Of a stretch of 64,000 nt of DNA, positions 30,061 through 38,273 are shown in pieces. Where the stretch lies: NCBI RefSeq assembly GCF_003010965.1, contig NZ_PGGM01000009.1, positions 124,001-188,000 of the forward strand, in the 5' to 3' direction. The DNA comes from Phyllobacterium sophorae (GTDB lineage Bacteria > Pseudomonadota > Alphaproteobacteria > Rhizobiales > Rhizobiaceae). The notes beneath the pieces were generated by a model that saw only the letters and a program-made list of their open reading frames with translations, was not told the DNA's origin and did not search any database. Within the stretch, counting starts at the first letter, position 1, and every line of letters starts with the position of its first letter. The translations under genes were made by a program, and so were the position numbers.

Positions 30061-30585
30061 ATGCCTATTCGAATGACATTGCTTGCCGTTACTGCCGGTC
30101 TTGCGCTTGTTGCAAGCCTGGGAAGCGCTTACGCCGATGATAAGGCCGCTGCCGCGGTTGCTTCCGACGAGAACGGCAAATATGCCGACAAGGATGGAAA
30201 TCCCACCTTCAAGATACAAGAGGACGGTACAGTCGATTGGTATACCTATAGCGGCTTTCGCCGGTTCAATTCAGATTGTTTTGTCTGTCATGGCGCCGAT
30301 GGTGCGGGTTCATCCTTTGCACCGGCCCTTGCCAACTCGCTAAAGACGATGACCTACGCTGACTTTCTTTCAATCGTTGCGGAAGGCCGCAAGAACTTGA
30401 GCGCTGGCAAGGAAAACGTCATGCCGGCATTTGGCAACAACAAGAACGTCTACTGCTATATGGATGATCTTTACGTCTATCTTCGCGCGCGCGCCGTGGG
30501 CGATCTGCCGCGTGGGCGACCAGCGAAACACGAGGACAAGCCACCTGCGGCCAAAGAGGCAGAAGCTTCCTGTATGGGCGGATAA
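30061..30585 (+). CDS. xoxG: XoxF electron acceptor cytochrome cL (XoxG)
   Basis: Periplasmic cytochrome c of 174 residues that takes electrons from XoxF. The signal peptide is about 1-25 (GSAYAD). The haem motif is CFVCH (Cys73, Cys76, His77) and the likely distal ligand is Met121 in NVMPAFG. A Pro- and Lys-rich tail ends with an extra Cys (EASCMGG). ATG 30061 has GAGG 7 bases upstream. It is 163 bases after xoxF and 3 bases before xoxJ. Confidence 0.95.
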   Translation: MPIRMTLLAVTAGLALVASLGSAYADDKAAAAVASDENGKYADKDGNPTFKIQEDGTVDWYTYSGFRRFNSDCFVCHGADGAGSSFAPALANSLKTMTYADFLSIVAEGRKNLSAGKENVMPAFGNNKNVYCYMDDLYVYLRARAVGDLPRGRPAKHEDKPPAAKEAEASCMGG

Positions 30586-30588
30586 ACG

Positions 30589-31449
30589 ATGCGATATGCG
30601 CGACCATTGATGAAATGGACTGCCGGCGGCCTCATGGCGGCGGCGATCGGCGGATCGTCCGGTGCCTTTGCTCAAGGTGCAGGTCTGGGAGCTGCGGGTG
30701 AACTGGTCGATCCGGACGTCCTGCGGGTATGCGCGGACCCCTCCAATATGCCATTCTCGGACGAGAGCCGCAAAGGCTTCGAAAACAAGCTGGCCGACCT
30801 GGTGGCGGCAAAGACCGGACGCAAATCGGTAGCCTATACATGGTATCCGATGTCGACGGGATTTGTGCGCAATACGCTGCGGGCGAACCGCTGTGATGTC
30901 ATCATGGGGTACGCGCAAGGCGACGAACTCGTCCAGAACACCAATGCCTATTACCGCTCGACCTACGTAATGATCTACAAGAAAAACAGTGGCCTTGATG
31001 GTGTGGACACGATCGAGGATAGCAAGTTGGCAGACAAGAAAATCGGGGTCGTCGCCGGAACGCCGCCGTCAGCCAATCTGGCCAAAGCCGGCTACATGCG
31101 CAATGTCCATCCCTATCCGCTCATGGTCGACACGCGTCTTGCGCCGTCCGTTGGGGAAGCCATGATCAAGGAACTCAAGAAGGGGGACATTGCTGTTGCC
31201 ATACTTTGGGGGCCGATGGCCGGATATTACGCCAAGGAGATCGATCCGGATCTGACCGTGGTTCCTTTGGTCAAGGAAAAGACCGGGCATATGGCGTACC
31301 GCATTACCATGGGCGTGCGGCCCTCTGATCAGGAATGGAAACGCACACTGAACAAGGTCATCAGGGAGAACCAGGTGGAGATCAATAGGATATTGCTCGA
31401 TTACCAGGTTCCGCTGATCGACGAGAATAACAAGCCGATTACGCAATAG
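30589..31449 (+). CDS. xoxJ: XoxJ periplasmic binding-protein-like methanol oxidation protein
   Basis: A 286-residue exported protein with the fold of a solute-binding protein, related to MxaJ. The signal peptide ends near residue 29 (GAFAQ). Typical segments are LRVCADPSNMPFSDE and GFENKLADLVAAKTGR, followed by NRCDVIMGYAQGDE. XoxJ is needed for, or helps, maturation of XoxF. It follows xoxG by 3 bases, so they are translated together. Confidence 0.94.
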   Translation: MRYARPLMKWTAGGLMAAAIGGSSGAFAQGAGLGAAGELVDPDVLRVCADPSNMPFSDESRKGFENKLADLVAAKTGRKSVAYTWYPMSTGFVRNTLRANRCDVIMGYAQGDELVQNTNAYYRSTYVMIYKKNSGLDGVDTIEDSKLADKKIGVVAGTPPSANLAKAGYMRNVHPYPLMVDTRLAPSVGEAMIKELKKGDIAVAILWGPMAGYYAKEIDPDLTVVPLVKEKTGHMAYRITMGVRPSDQEWKRTLNKVIRENQVEINRILLDYQVPLIDENNKPITQ

Positions 31450-31481
31450 CTGGGCATTTAGGACCGTGGACAGGGAGTAAC

Positions 31482-32036
31482 GTGAGAAAACGGGTTTGGA
31501 ATTGTTTTAGCACAATGGCTGTTTTGCTCGTCATGATGACGACTGCAGCGTTAGCGACTGAGACTGTGCCGGAGCCCGAAGGATACAGGACCGAGAACTA
31601 CCGTGCCCCGGTTCCTGCGACGTTGAAAGGAGCGACGGTTGTCACCACAAGTGAGACTATTGCCCTTTGGAAAGACAGGTCGGCGGTGTTTGTCGATGTC
31701 CTTCCCCACGATCCTAAGCCGGCAAATCTTCCGGCCGGAACGATCTGGAAGGAAAAAATACGGGAGAATATTCCCGAAAGTATCTGGCTCCCCAATGTCG
31801 GATACGGAGTCATAAACAAGGAGACGGAAGCCTACTTCCGTAAGGGCCTGAAGTCTCGATTGGGAGACGACATGAATCGAAAGGTGCTTTTTTACTGTAT
31901 GGCGAGTTGCTGGATGTCCTGGAATGCTGCCAAACGGGCCGTAGAGTGGGGATACCGGTCAGTCTTCTGGTACCCTTTGGGCACCGATGGATGGGTGGCG
32001 GCGAAGCAGCCTACACAAAGAAGTGCACCGTACTAA
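31482..32036 (+). CDS. PQQ-dependent catabolism-associated CxxxCW (rhodanese-like) protein
   Basis: Exported protein of 184 residues with a rhodanese-like domain. The signal part is about 1-25 (TTAALAT). The defining motif FYCMASCWMSWNAAKR gives Cys139, Cys143 and Trp144, and WYPLGTDGW follows. GTG 31482 has CAGGGAG upstream. The family travels with PQQ-dependent alcohol dehydrogenases together with the ABC genes found further downstream here. Its chemistry is unknown; a sulfur or thiol role is a guess from the fold. Confidence 0.85.
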   Translation: MRKRVWNCFSTMAVLLVMMTTAALATETVPEPEGYRTENYRAPVPATLKGATVVTTSETIALWKDRSAVFVDVLPHDPKPANLPAGTIWKEKIRENIPESIWLPNVGYGVINKETEAYFRKGLKSRLGDDMNRKVLFYCMASCWMSWNAAKRAVEWGYRSVFWYPLGTDGWVAAKQPTQRSAPY

Positions 32037-32075
32037 TTCGAATCCTGCGCCAAGGTGGCGTATGATGCCGGAGAG

Positions 32076-32096
32076 AAAGATCAGTCGCTGATCTTT
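32076..32096 (+). promoter_or_regulatory. Perfect hairpin in the pqqA leader
   Basis: Arms AAAGATCAG and CTGATCTTT, 9 bp each, close on a TCG loop and end 19 bases before the pqqA ATG. There is only a short TTTGATT tail. It could be a weak terminator for the upstream gene or an element protecting the pqqA message. Confidence 0.5.
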
Positions 32097-32115
32097 GATT
32101 GAGAAGGAGGAAAGC

Positions 32116-32211
32116 ATGAAGAAAACATGGACAAAGCCTACCATGTGCCAGGTTGCTGCAGGGATGGAACTTTCCCGTTACCTGCCAGCCGAATTGAAAG
32201 CAAAGAAGTAA
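32116..32211 (+). CDS. pqqA: PQQ precursor peptide PqqA
   Basis: The ribosomal peptide from which PQQ is built, 31 residues. The cross-linked pair is visible as Glu18 and Tyr22 in GMELSRYLPAE, with the expected three-residue spacing. A strong GGAGG lies 6 bases before ATG 32116. It is followed by a 97-base gap to pqqB, longer than between the other pqq genes. An overlapping 60-residue reading in another frame is a shadow. Confidence 0.95.
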   Translation: MKKTWTKPTMCQVAAGMELSRYLPAELKAKK

Positions 32212-32308
32212 CTCCAACCATCGCCCTGCGCGATCTGATTGCGTGGGGCGACTTGGATTTGATCATGACGCTGGATAATGGCTTCCGGCTTAAGGAAATT
32301 TGCCCGTA

Positions 32309-33247
32309 ATGCGATTGAAAATCATCGGCTCCGCGGCAGGGGGTGGATTTCCACAGTGGAATTGCAATTATCGATTGAGCCGTGGCGCGAGGAGTGGCGA
32401 AGCACATGTTCGGCCCCGGACCCAATCCAGCCTTGCCGCCTGCGCAAACGGGAGTGACTGGGTGTTGTTCAATGCCTCGCCGGATATCCGCCAGCAGATC
32501 GCGGCAACGCCGGAGCTTCAACCACTGGTTGCCGGTCCGCTGCGTGGTACCCCGATCCGGGCGGTTATTTTGACCAATGCCGATGTTGATCATATCGCGG
32601 GGTTACTCAGCTTGCGCGAGCGCGAGCCGTTCGCGATCTATGCGACGCGCCGTGTGCTGCAGGTTCTCGACGCCAATTCCATATTCAACGTGCTCGACCG
32701 TTCAATCGTCCAGCGGCGTGAGCTCGTGCTCGGCGCAACGACCGATATTTTGAATGTGAATGGCGAGCCGACTGGCATCGCGGTTGAGACGTTTGCCGTT
32801 CCGGGCAAGGTTGCGCTGTTTCTTGAAGACCAGACAAAAGCCGCCGACGGTTATGGCACGCAGGAGGGTGATACGATTGGCCTGCGCATTTCCTCGCGCA
32901 TCGACGAACGCGCGGCCTTCTATATTCCCGGTTGCGCCCTTATTGACCACTCCCTGAAGGAACGCCTGTCCGGTGCCGATTGCCTTCTATTCGACGGAAC
33001 AGTCTTCACCGATGACGAAATGATTGCGGCGGGAGTGGGGGCGAAGACCGGAGCGCGAATGGGGCATTTGCATATTTCCGGCGAGGACGGTTCGATGGTT
33101 TCCCTCGCGGATATTGGCATCAAGCGGCGGATCTATGTGCATATCAACAATACCAACCCGATCCTCGATGAAATCTCGCCTGAACATGCGGCAGTAAATG
33201 AGGCGGGATGGGAAGTTGCCTATGATGGTATGGAGGTGCGGCTTTGA
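32309..33247 (+). CDS. pqqB: PQQ biosynthesis protein PqqB
   Basis: MBL-fold protein of 312 residues, reported to be an iron hydroxylase acting on the PqqA-derived dipeptide. It begins MRLKIIGSAAGGGFPQWNCN, the family's conserved start, so ATG 32309 was chosen over TTG 32300. The segment LTNADVDHIAGLLSLRE carries the degenerate metal-binding motif, and NNTNPILDE is conserved near the end. The last 4 bases overlap pqqC. Confidence 0.96.
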   Translation: MRLKIIGSAAGGGFPQWNCNYRLSRGARSGEAHVRPRTQSSLAACANGSDWVLFNASPDIRQQIAATPELQPLVAGPLRGTPIRAVILTNADVDHIAGLLSLREREPFAIYATRRVLQVLDANSIFNVLDRSIVQRRELVLGATTDILNVNGEPTGIAVETFAVPGKVALFLEDQTKAADGYGTQEGDTIGLRISSRIDERAAFYIPGCALIDHSLKERLSGADCLLFDGTVFTDDEMIAAGVGAKTGARMGHLHISGEDGSMVSLADIGIKRRIYVHINNTNPILDEISPEHAAVNEAGWEVAYDGMEVRL

Positions 33248-33999
33248 ACGAATTTAGCGATGCGGCACGAGACGGGTTGTCTCCGGCGGGACTTGAGGCG
33301 GTCCTGCGTGAAGTGGGTGCTGCCCGTTACCATAACCGGCATCCATTCCATCACCAGATGATGAGTGGTGCTTTGACGAAAGCGCAGATGCAGGCCTGGG
33401 CACTCAACCGCTATTGCTACCAGTCGGTCATTCCGCGCAAGGATGCGATGATCATCGCGCGATCCGAGAACCCGGAATTTCGCGCAGAATGGCGCAAGCG
33501 GGTAGAAGATCATGATGGCAGTGATGGCTGGAGCGGCGGAATCGCCCGATGGCTGAAGCTGGCGACGGGCCTTGGCCTCGATGCCGATCTGGTCAAGAGT
33601 GAAAAGCTCGCGCTGCCCGCCACGCGTTTTGCGGTCGGTGCCTATCTATCCTTCTGTACCAATCGAACCCTGCTCGAGGCCGTCGCATCGTCACTGACGG
33701 AATTGTTCTCACCGGTTATCATCGGCGAGCGAGTTCCAGCCATGCTGGCGAAATATGATTATGTCACCAAAGATATTCTCGCCTATTTTGACAAGCGCCC
33801 CGCGCAGGCATCGCGCGATTCCGACTTTGCGCTGGCCTATGTGATGAAACATGCAGGCACGCCTGAAAAACAGCAGGCGGTGATCGATGCGTTGGTTTTC
33901 AAGTGCGACGTGCTGTGGGCCATGCTGGACGCCCTTGCGCATGCGTATGGTGAGAAGGGCAATATTCCGCCCGGTGCCTTTGACCCGGAGGCGGCATGA
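33244..33999 (+). CDS. pqqC: Pyrroloquinoline-quinone synthase PqqC
   Basis: Cofactor-free oxidase carrying out the last ring closure and eight-electron oxidation to PQQ. The 251 residues are all helical, with YHNRHPFHHQMMSGAL and WALNRYCYQSVIPRKDA near the start holding active-site His, Tyr and Arg residues. It overlaps pqqB by ATGA-type 4 bases (TTGAACG start TTG/ATG region) and overlaps pqqD at its end. The recorded start at 33244 is ATG-like in context of GAGGTGCGGCTTTGA upstream coding; an alternative downstream start would remove the non-conserved first residues only. Confidence 0.95.
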   Translation: MNEFSDAARDGLSPAGLEAVLREVGAARYHNRHPFHHQMMSGALTKAQMQAWALNRYCYQSVIPRKDAMIIARSENPEFRAEWRKRVEDHDGSDGWSGGIARWLKLATGLGLDADLVKSEKLALPATRFAVGAYLSFCTNRTLLEAVASSLTELFSPVIIGERVPAMLAKYDYVTKDILAYFDKRPAQASRDSDFALAYVMKHAGTPEKQQAVIDALVFKCDVLWAMLDALAHAYGEKGNIPPGAFDPEAA

Positions 34000-34295
34000 T
34001 CGAGACAACCCGCGTTCGCACAGTTCTGTCGATGCACTCGAAGCCGGTTTTGAAGCGGCATGTGCGGCTCCAATATGATAAGGTGCGCACAGCGTGGGCG
34101 CTCTTGTCGCCAGAGCGGGTGTTCTGGCCCAATGAAGTCAGTCTCGACATTCTGCGGCTCTGCGACGGCCGGCACAGCGTGGCGCAGATGATTGTCCTGC
34201 TTGGTGACCAATATGGAGCGGACGAAGCGGAGATTGCGCCGGATGTGACCGGCTTTCTCCAGGAATGGTCCGACAAGTTTCTGGTGACGCTATGA
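33996..34295 (+). CDS. pqqD: PQQ peptide chaperone PqqD
   Basis: A small peptide-binding chaperone of 99 residues that presents PqqA to PqqE. The RiPP recognition element is seen from about residue 20 (HVRLQYDKVRTAWALLSPERVFWPN) with the helix region ILRLCDGRHSVAQMI. The ATG at 33996 overlaps the pqqC stop, and the stop overlaps the pqqE ATG, so the three are coupled. Confidence 0.95.
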   Translation: MIETTRVRTVLSMHSKPVLKRHVRLQYDKVRTAWALLSPERVFWPNEVSLDILRLCDGRHSVAQMIVLLGDQYGADEAEIAPDVTGFLQEWSDKFLVTL

Positions 34296-35416
34296 CGGAA
34301 CCTGTCCTGCCTCCGATCGGCATGCTGGCTGAGTTGACACATCGCTGCCCGCTGCAATGCGCTTATTGCTCCAATCCCGTCGAACTCCTGAAAGCCAACC
34401 GGGAAATGGATACGCAAGGCTGGATTTCCCTGTTCGAGCAGGCAGCAGATCTGGGTGTCCTGCAGGTTCACCTTTCCGGCGGCGAACCAACCTTGCGAAC
34501 CGATCTTGCCGAGCTGATTGCCAGTCTTGCCCGGCGCGGTGTCTATACCAATCTCATAACAGCGGGCGTTGGAATTGCCGAGGGCCGAATCGAAGCCTTC
34601 GCCGAGGCCGGGCTTGATCATGTTCAACTCAGTTTTCAGGGTGCCTTTGCCGCGACAACGGAAAAGATCGGCAATTCTCGCGGCGCGCATGAGAAAAAGC
34701 TCGATACTGCCAGGCGCATCCGGAAAGCCGGATTACCGCTGACGATCAATGCACCCATCCATCGCCACAATATGGAGGAAGTGCCGGACTTCATCGAGCT
34801 GGCGCTCTCCCTGGACGCCGAGCGGCTGGAAATCGCCAATGTGCAGTACGCGGGTTGGGCGCTCCTCAATCGCAAGGCACTGATGCCGGAGCGGGAAGCA
34901 GTCGAGCGGCAGGTTGAGATCGTCGAGGAGGCGCAGGAGCGCTTGCGCGGCATCATGACCATCGATTTCGTCACGCCCGACTATTTTGCCGTCTATCCCA
35001 AACCCTGCATGGGTGGCTGGGCACGCGATGCATTCATGGTTGCGCCGGATGGCACTGTCCTTCCGTGCCATGCGGCCGGCACGATCAAATCGCTAAGTTT
35101 TGAGCGCTTCGGCGAGTGGGATCTCAGCCGGATCTGGCATGAATCGTCAGCATTCAATGCCTTCCGTGGAACAGACTGGATGCAGGAGCCGTGCCGAAGC
35201 TGCGAACGTCAGGAGATCGATTGGGGTGGCTGCCGCTGTCAGGCCATGGCGATCGCTGGCGATGCAGCCGCCACCGATCCGGCCTGTATCAAATCTCCAT
35301 TGCATGCCCGGATGGGGGCCCTGATCAAGGAAGCAATCAATACAATGGCGTCAGATGAGGCGTCAGACGCCTTCACTTACCGGCGCATCGGGCGGGTTGC
35401 CGAGCCTATTGCTTGA
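34292..35416 (+). CDS. pqqE: PqqA peptide cyclase PqqE (radical SAM/SPASM)
   Basis: Radical SAM enzyme linking Glu and Tyr of PqqA. The 374 residues start MTEPVLPPIG at ATG 34292. The [4Fe-4S] motif is Cys19, Cys23 and Cys26 in RCPLQCAYC, and a C-terminal SPASM region has Cys in KPCMGG, VLPCHA, EPCRSCE and GGCRC. The longer reading from 34265 overlaps pqqD needlessly. It is convergent with the next gene and overlaps its end by 11 bases. Confidence 0.96.
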   Translation: MTEPVLPPIGMLAELTHRCPLQCAYCSNPVELLKANREMDTQGWISLFEQAADLGVLQVHLSGGEPTLRTDLAELIASLARRGVYTNLITAGVGIAEGRIEAFAEAGLDHVQLSFQGAFAATTEKIGNSRGAHEKKLDTARRIRKAGLPLTINAPIHRHNMEEVPDFIELALSLDAERLEIANVQYAGWALLNRKALMPEREAVERQVEIVEEAQERLRGIMTIDFVTPDYFAVYPKPCMGGWARDAFMVAPDGTVLPCHAAGTIKSLSFERFGEWDLSRIWHESSAFNAFRGTDWMQEPCRSCERQEIDWGGCRCQAMAIAGDAAATDPACIKSPLHARMGALIKEAINTMASDEASDAFTYRRIGRVAEPIA

Positions 35417-36035
35417 TCATTGACTGGCCGATCGTCTTTGATAGCCCGTAGAGGCGCTGCTCGATGATCGTTGGAACTTCGCAAACATAGGTCAACGATT
35501 GTACCCGCTCTTCGAAGATGCGCGTTTCCCATTTCAGCTGCTCGTCGCGCCTGTCCAGTTCTTCCGGATCGGTATCGGGTTTCGCCCGCATGGCATCGAC
35601 GGCGGAAGCTTCCTTGCGCAGGTCCGCGGCAAGGTCTCGCTGCTTGGCCGCATAGCGCGAAATCCCCGCAACAACCTGTTCGCGCTCACGGTTCAGCGTT
35701 TCGAACAGTCCCTGAAACAATTGAAAAAGCTTGTCATTCAACTGCTCCTTCGGCAGGCTTGTGGCATATTCAACGATCTGCTTCTGAGCGACGTCCAACG
35801 GGGTGCGCCGTGGCGCCAATTCTGCGACAAGCTCGTTGATTTTCGTATCGGCATTCCAGTTTTTTGCGGCCTCCGGAATGTCGGGACCGCTCCACACCTG
35901 GCCGACCGAAAGTTCAGGTACCTTGCGCTGGATGCATGGCCAGCTCGGGTCGTTGCTTGCTGCTGCAAACGTTGCGTTGGATGAAGCCAGGATAAGGGCG
36001 GCCGCAGTGCCAATGATGATGCGCAATCGTTTCAA
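35406..36035 (-). CDS. Exported helical protein of the PQQ-linked ABC operon
   Basis: A 209-residue protein starting at TTG 36035 (the TTGA overlaps the permease stop by 4 bases, with GGAGG 10 bases upstream), so coupling supports the rare start. The signal peptide is about 1-24 (ASSNATFAAAS). After a short Cys-containing stretch (PSWPCIQRKVPELS) the chain is mainly charged helix, EQVVAGISRYAAKQRDLAAD and onward, and ends with a Cys in YVCEVPT. I do not recognise the family. Position suggests it belongs to the alcohol-oxidation ABC system. A longer upstream reading is a shadow. Confidence 0.72.
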   Translation of the reverse strand: MKRLRIIIGTAAALILASSNATFAAASNDPSWPCIQRKVPELSVGQVWSGPDIPEAAKNWNADTKINELVAELAPRRTPLDVAQKQIVEYATSLPKEQLNDKLFQLFQGLFETLNREREQVVAGISRYAAKQRDLAADLRKEASAVDAMRAKPDTDPEELDRRDEQLKWETRIFEERVQSLTYVCEVPTIIEQRLYGLSKTIGQSMIKQ

Positions 36036-36898
36036 TTGTTTCCGCCCTCCTGCTTCTTGATGATGAGGCCCCTTGATGGGTCGTAGGCAATAATTGCGCC
36101 TGCGATAAAGACGAAAGTGAAGGCGCAGACCACTGCAAGCGAGGTCCATTCGATCTGTCCGTAAAAGGCAAATCGCACCAGTTCGACAGCATAGGTGAAT
36201 GGATTGAGCAGGCAGATTTTGTGAAGAAGCGGGCTTGCCTCCTGCACACGCCAGAGCGGGTATAGTGCGGAAGAGGCGAAATACATCGGGAAAATAACGA
36301 AATTCATGATGCCGGCGAAGTTTTCCAGCTGCTTGATCATGGAGGACAGTAGCATACCGAGCGCACCCAGCATCATCCCTGACAGGAAGAGCGCAGGCAG
36401 TGTCAGGAAATAGCCGGACACCGGGGCCTTCACGCCCCAGAACCAGGCGATGAACAGGAATGCATAGACCTGGATAATCGAAACGGCGACCCCGGCCAGA
36501 AGCTTCGATATCAGCAGGAACCAGCGCGGGAACGGACTAACGAGCAGTGTGCGCATATTTCCCATCTCCCGGTCATAAACCATGGACAACGAAGATTGCA
36601 TGCCGCTGAATAGCAGGATCATCCCGCAAAGACCGGGCGTGATATAGACCTCGTAGAGCACATAGGTTTGATAGGGCGGAATGATTGAAACGCCGAGAAC
36701 CTGGCGGAATCCTGCTGCAAAGATGAAGAGCCACAGCAGTGGCCGGACCAGCGACGAGATGAAGCGCTCGCGCTGATTGAGGTAGCGCAGACCTTCGCGA
36801 ACGAGAATGCCCTTGAGGCAGATGAGATATTGCATCGGGCCAAAGCGCTTGCGGGCAATTGATGGAACAATGCGGCCGGTATTGGTGATATCTGTCAT
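36032..36898 (-). CDS. ABC transporter permease, PQQ-dependent alcohol oxidation system
   Basis: An ABC-2 type permease of 288 residues with about six hydrophobic helices (starting LVRPLLWLFIFAAGF). It resembles the PedC-type permease found beside PQQ alcohol dehydrogenases. Its ATG (36898) overlaps the ATPase stop in ATGA. ABC-2 permeases usually export, which contrasts with the import-type binding protein further upstream. The substrate is unknown. Confidence 0.88.
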   Translation of the reverse strand: MTDITNTGRIVPSIARKRFGPMQYLICLKGILVREGLRYLNQRERFISSLVRPLLWLFIFAAGFRQVLGVSIIPPYQTYVLYEVYITPGLCGMILLFSGMQSSLSMVYDREMGNMRTLLVSPFPRWFLLISKLLAGVAVSIIQVYAFLFIAWFWGVKAPVSGYFLTLPALFLSGMMLGALGMLLSSMIKQLENFAGIMNFVIFPMYFASSALYPLWRVQEASPLLHKICLLNPFTYAVELVRFAFYGQIEWTSLAVVCAFTFVFIAGAIIAYDPSRGLIIKKQEGGNN

Positions 36899-37701
36899 GG
36901 CCTGTGTCCCGGGTTCAACGCAACAATACCGGTAAGCCGCGAAAAGGCTTCGTTGATGGTCGTGCCGCCTGCAGCCTTGACCACATCGTTCACCGAGCCG
37001 TTGGCTACCAATCTACCCCGGTCCAGCACAATGACCTGATCGGCATGATTGACCTCATCGATCAGATGGGTCGCCCAGAGAACGCTGATCCCATTGTCGT
37101 GGACCAGCTTGCGAATGTCAGCGAGGATTGTAGCGCGTGACTTGATATCGAGCCCGACGGTCGCTTCGTCGAGCAGCAGCAGCGATGGCTGATGCAACAG
37201 GGCGCGGATGATCTCGACGCGCCTGATTTGCCCGCCCGAAAGACTGCGTGCCTTCTCATGCAATCGATCGCTCATGTCGATCGATTGCAGCAGTTCGTCA
37301 ATGCGCTGGTTCGCTTCCCGTGTCCCGATCCCGTGCAGCGACGCGTGATAGGACAGGTTCTGGTGCACCGACAGATCGAGGTCAAGTGTTCGTGCCTGAA
37401 ATACGATGCCGAGGCGCCGCAGCGCGTCACCTGGCCTGCGGTTTATTTCATGGCCGAAAACATGGATTCGGCCCTTTCGGGTTGCAAAGAGATGGCTGAT
37501 CAGTGAGAAAAGTGTCGTCTTCCCGGCGCCGTTCAATCCGAGGAGCACAGCGAACCGGCCCGGCGGGATGGAAAACGAAATGTCATCCAGCGCCTGCCGT
37601 TTGCCATAAGCATAGCTCACGGATGCAAGTTCAAGCGCCGGAATGCTGGCCTCCGGCAATGACTTGCCTTGAACGTCTTTCAATCCGGCATTTGGACTCA
37701 T
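36895..37701 (-). CDS. ABC transporter ATP-binding protein, PQQ-dependent alcohol oxidation system
   Basis: ATPase of 268 residues. Walker A is LGLNGAGKTTLF at about 54-65, the signature LSGGQIRRVEI, Walker B LLLLDEATVGLD and the H-loop WATHLIDEV. All motifs are intact, unlike the ATPase at 24.6 kb. It starts at ATG 37701 and is coupled to the permease. The family is the one associated with PQQ-dependent alcohol dehydrogenases. Confidence 0.9.
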   Translation of the reverse strand: MSPNAGLKDVQGKSLPEASIPALELASVSYAYGKRQALDDISFSIPPGRFAVLLGLNGAGKTTLFSLISHLFATRKGRIHVFGHEINRRPGDALRRLGIVFQARTLDLDLSVHQNLSYHASLHGIGTREANQRIDELLQSIDMSDRLHEKARSLSGGQIRRVEIIRALLHQPSLLLLDEATVGLDIKSRATILADIRKLVHDNGISVLWATHLIDEVNHADQVIVLDRGRLVANGSVNDVVKAAGGTTINEAFSRLTGIVALNPGHRP

Positions 37702-37747
37702 CGTGCTCCACCCTTGATACCTTGTACGGCCGTTGAATACCTGCGCC

Positions 37748-38245
37748 CTATTTGATCGTTATCTTACCCTTCATCCCCTTGTCGGCAAGGTCTGGAACCG
37801 ACCAGGTATATTCGCCTGGCCTTACTGCTGTGAATTGGACATTGATCGTGCCTGGCGCGTCGAATTCGAGCCAGGCCGGGGCACCGTTCATGTGCACCTC
37901 AAGATCATTTATGACGATCTGGTTCATCCAGACATTGCGAAAGAGATCGGTGACGAACTTGTATTCCAGCCCTGCCGCGGACGTAATCTTCCAGCGGTAG
38001 CCCTGTCCGGCAACCAGCTCGAAATCCTTCTGGTTCACAGCAAAATCATCTGTCTTCGCACCGAGAATGAGTTCGGGCACATTCTTGCTGGCGCGGGTGA
38101 CCGCCGGCGCTTTCGTCTGCGCTTCTGCTTTGGGCTTTGCCGTCGCCTGATCGTCATCGTCGTCGTCCGCCTGTGCAAAAGCCAATGACTGAGCGACCAC
38201 GATGCTGAGAAATGCGGCCAGTGCGAATGATTTGCAGTTCGTCAT
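37748..38245 (-). CDS. Exported degenerate cupredoxin-like protein
   Basis: A 165-residue protein with signal peptide about 1-25 (QSLAFAQ), an acidic run of six Asp and an Ala/Lys-rich linker, then a beta-rich domain from about residue 55. The end resembles a cupredoxin copper loop (GEYTWSVPDLADKGMKGKI), keeping the Met and the KGMKG shape, but the usual Cys and His are Ser/Val and Leu. It therefore probably cannot hold a type 1 copper in the normal way. It sits in the PQQ-linked operon between the ATPase and the beta-propeller genes. Function is unknown. Confidence 0.75.
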   Translation of the reverse strand: MTNCKSFALAAFLSIVVAQSLAFAQADDDDDDQATAKPKAEAQTKAPAVTRASKNVPELILGAKTDDFAVNQKDFELVAGQGYRWKITSAAGLEYKFVTDLFRNVWMNQIVINDLEVHMNGAPAWLEFDAPGTINVQFTAVRPGEYTWSVPDLADKGMKGKITIK

Positions 38246-38273
38246 ATTTTTCCTCCCTTGCGGTATTTTCAGT

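Noticed and set aside
32127-32309. 60-codon reading overlapping pqqA and the pqqA-pqqB gap
   Set aside because: It is out of frame with pqqA and has no start signal. The gap part alone encodes a 14-residue peptide at most.
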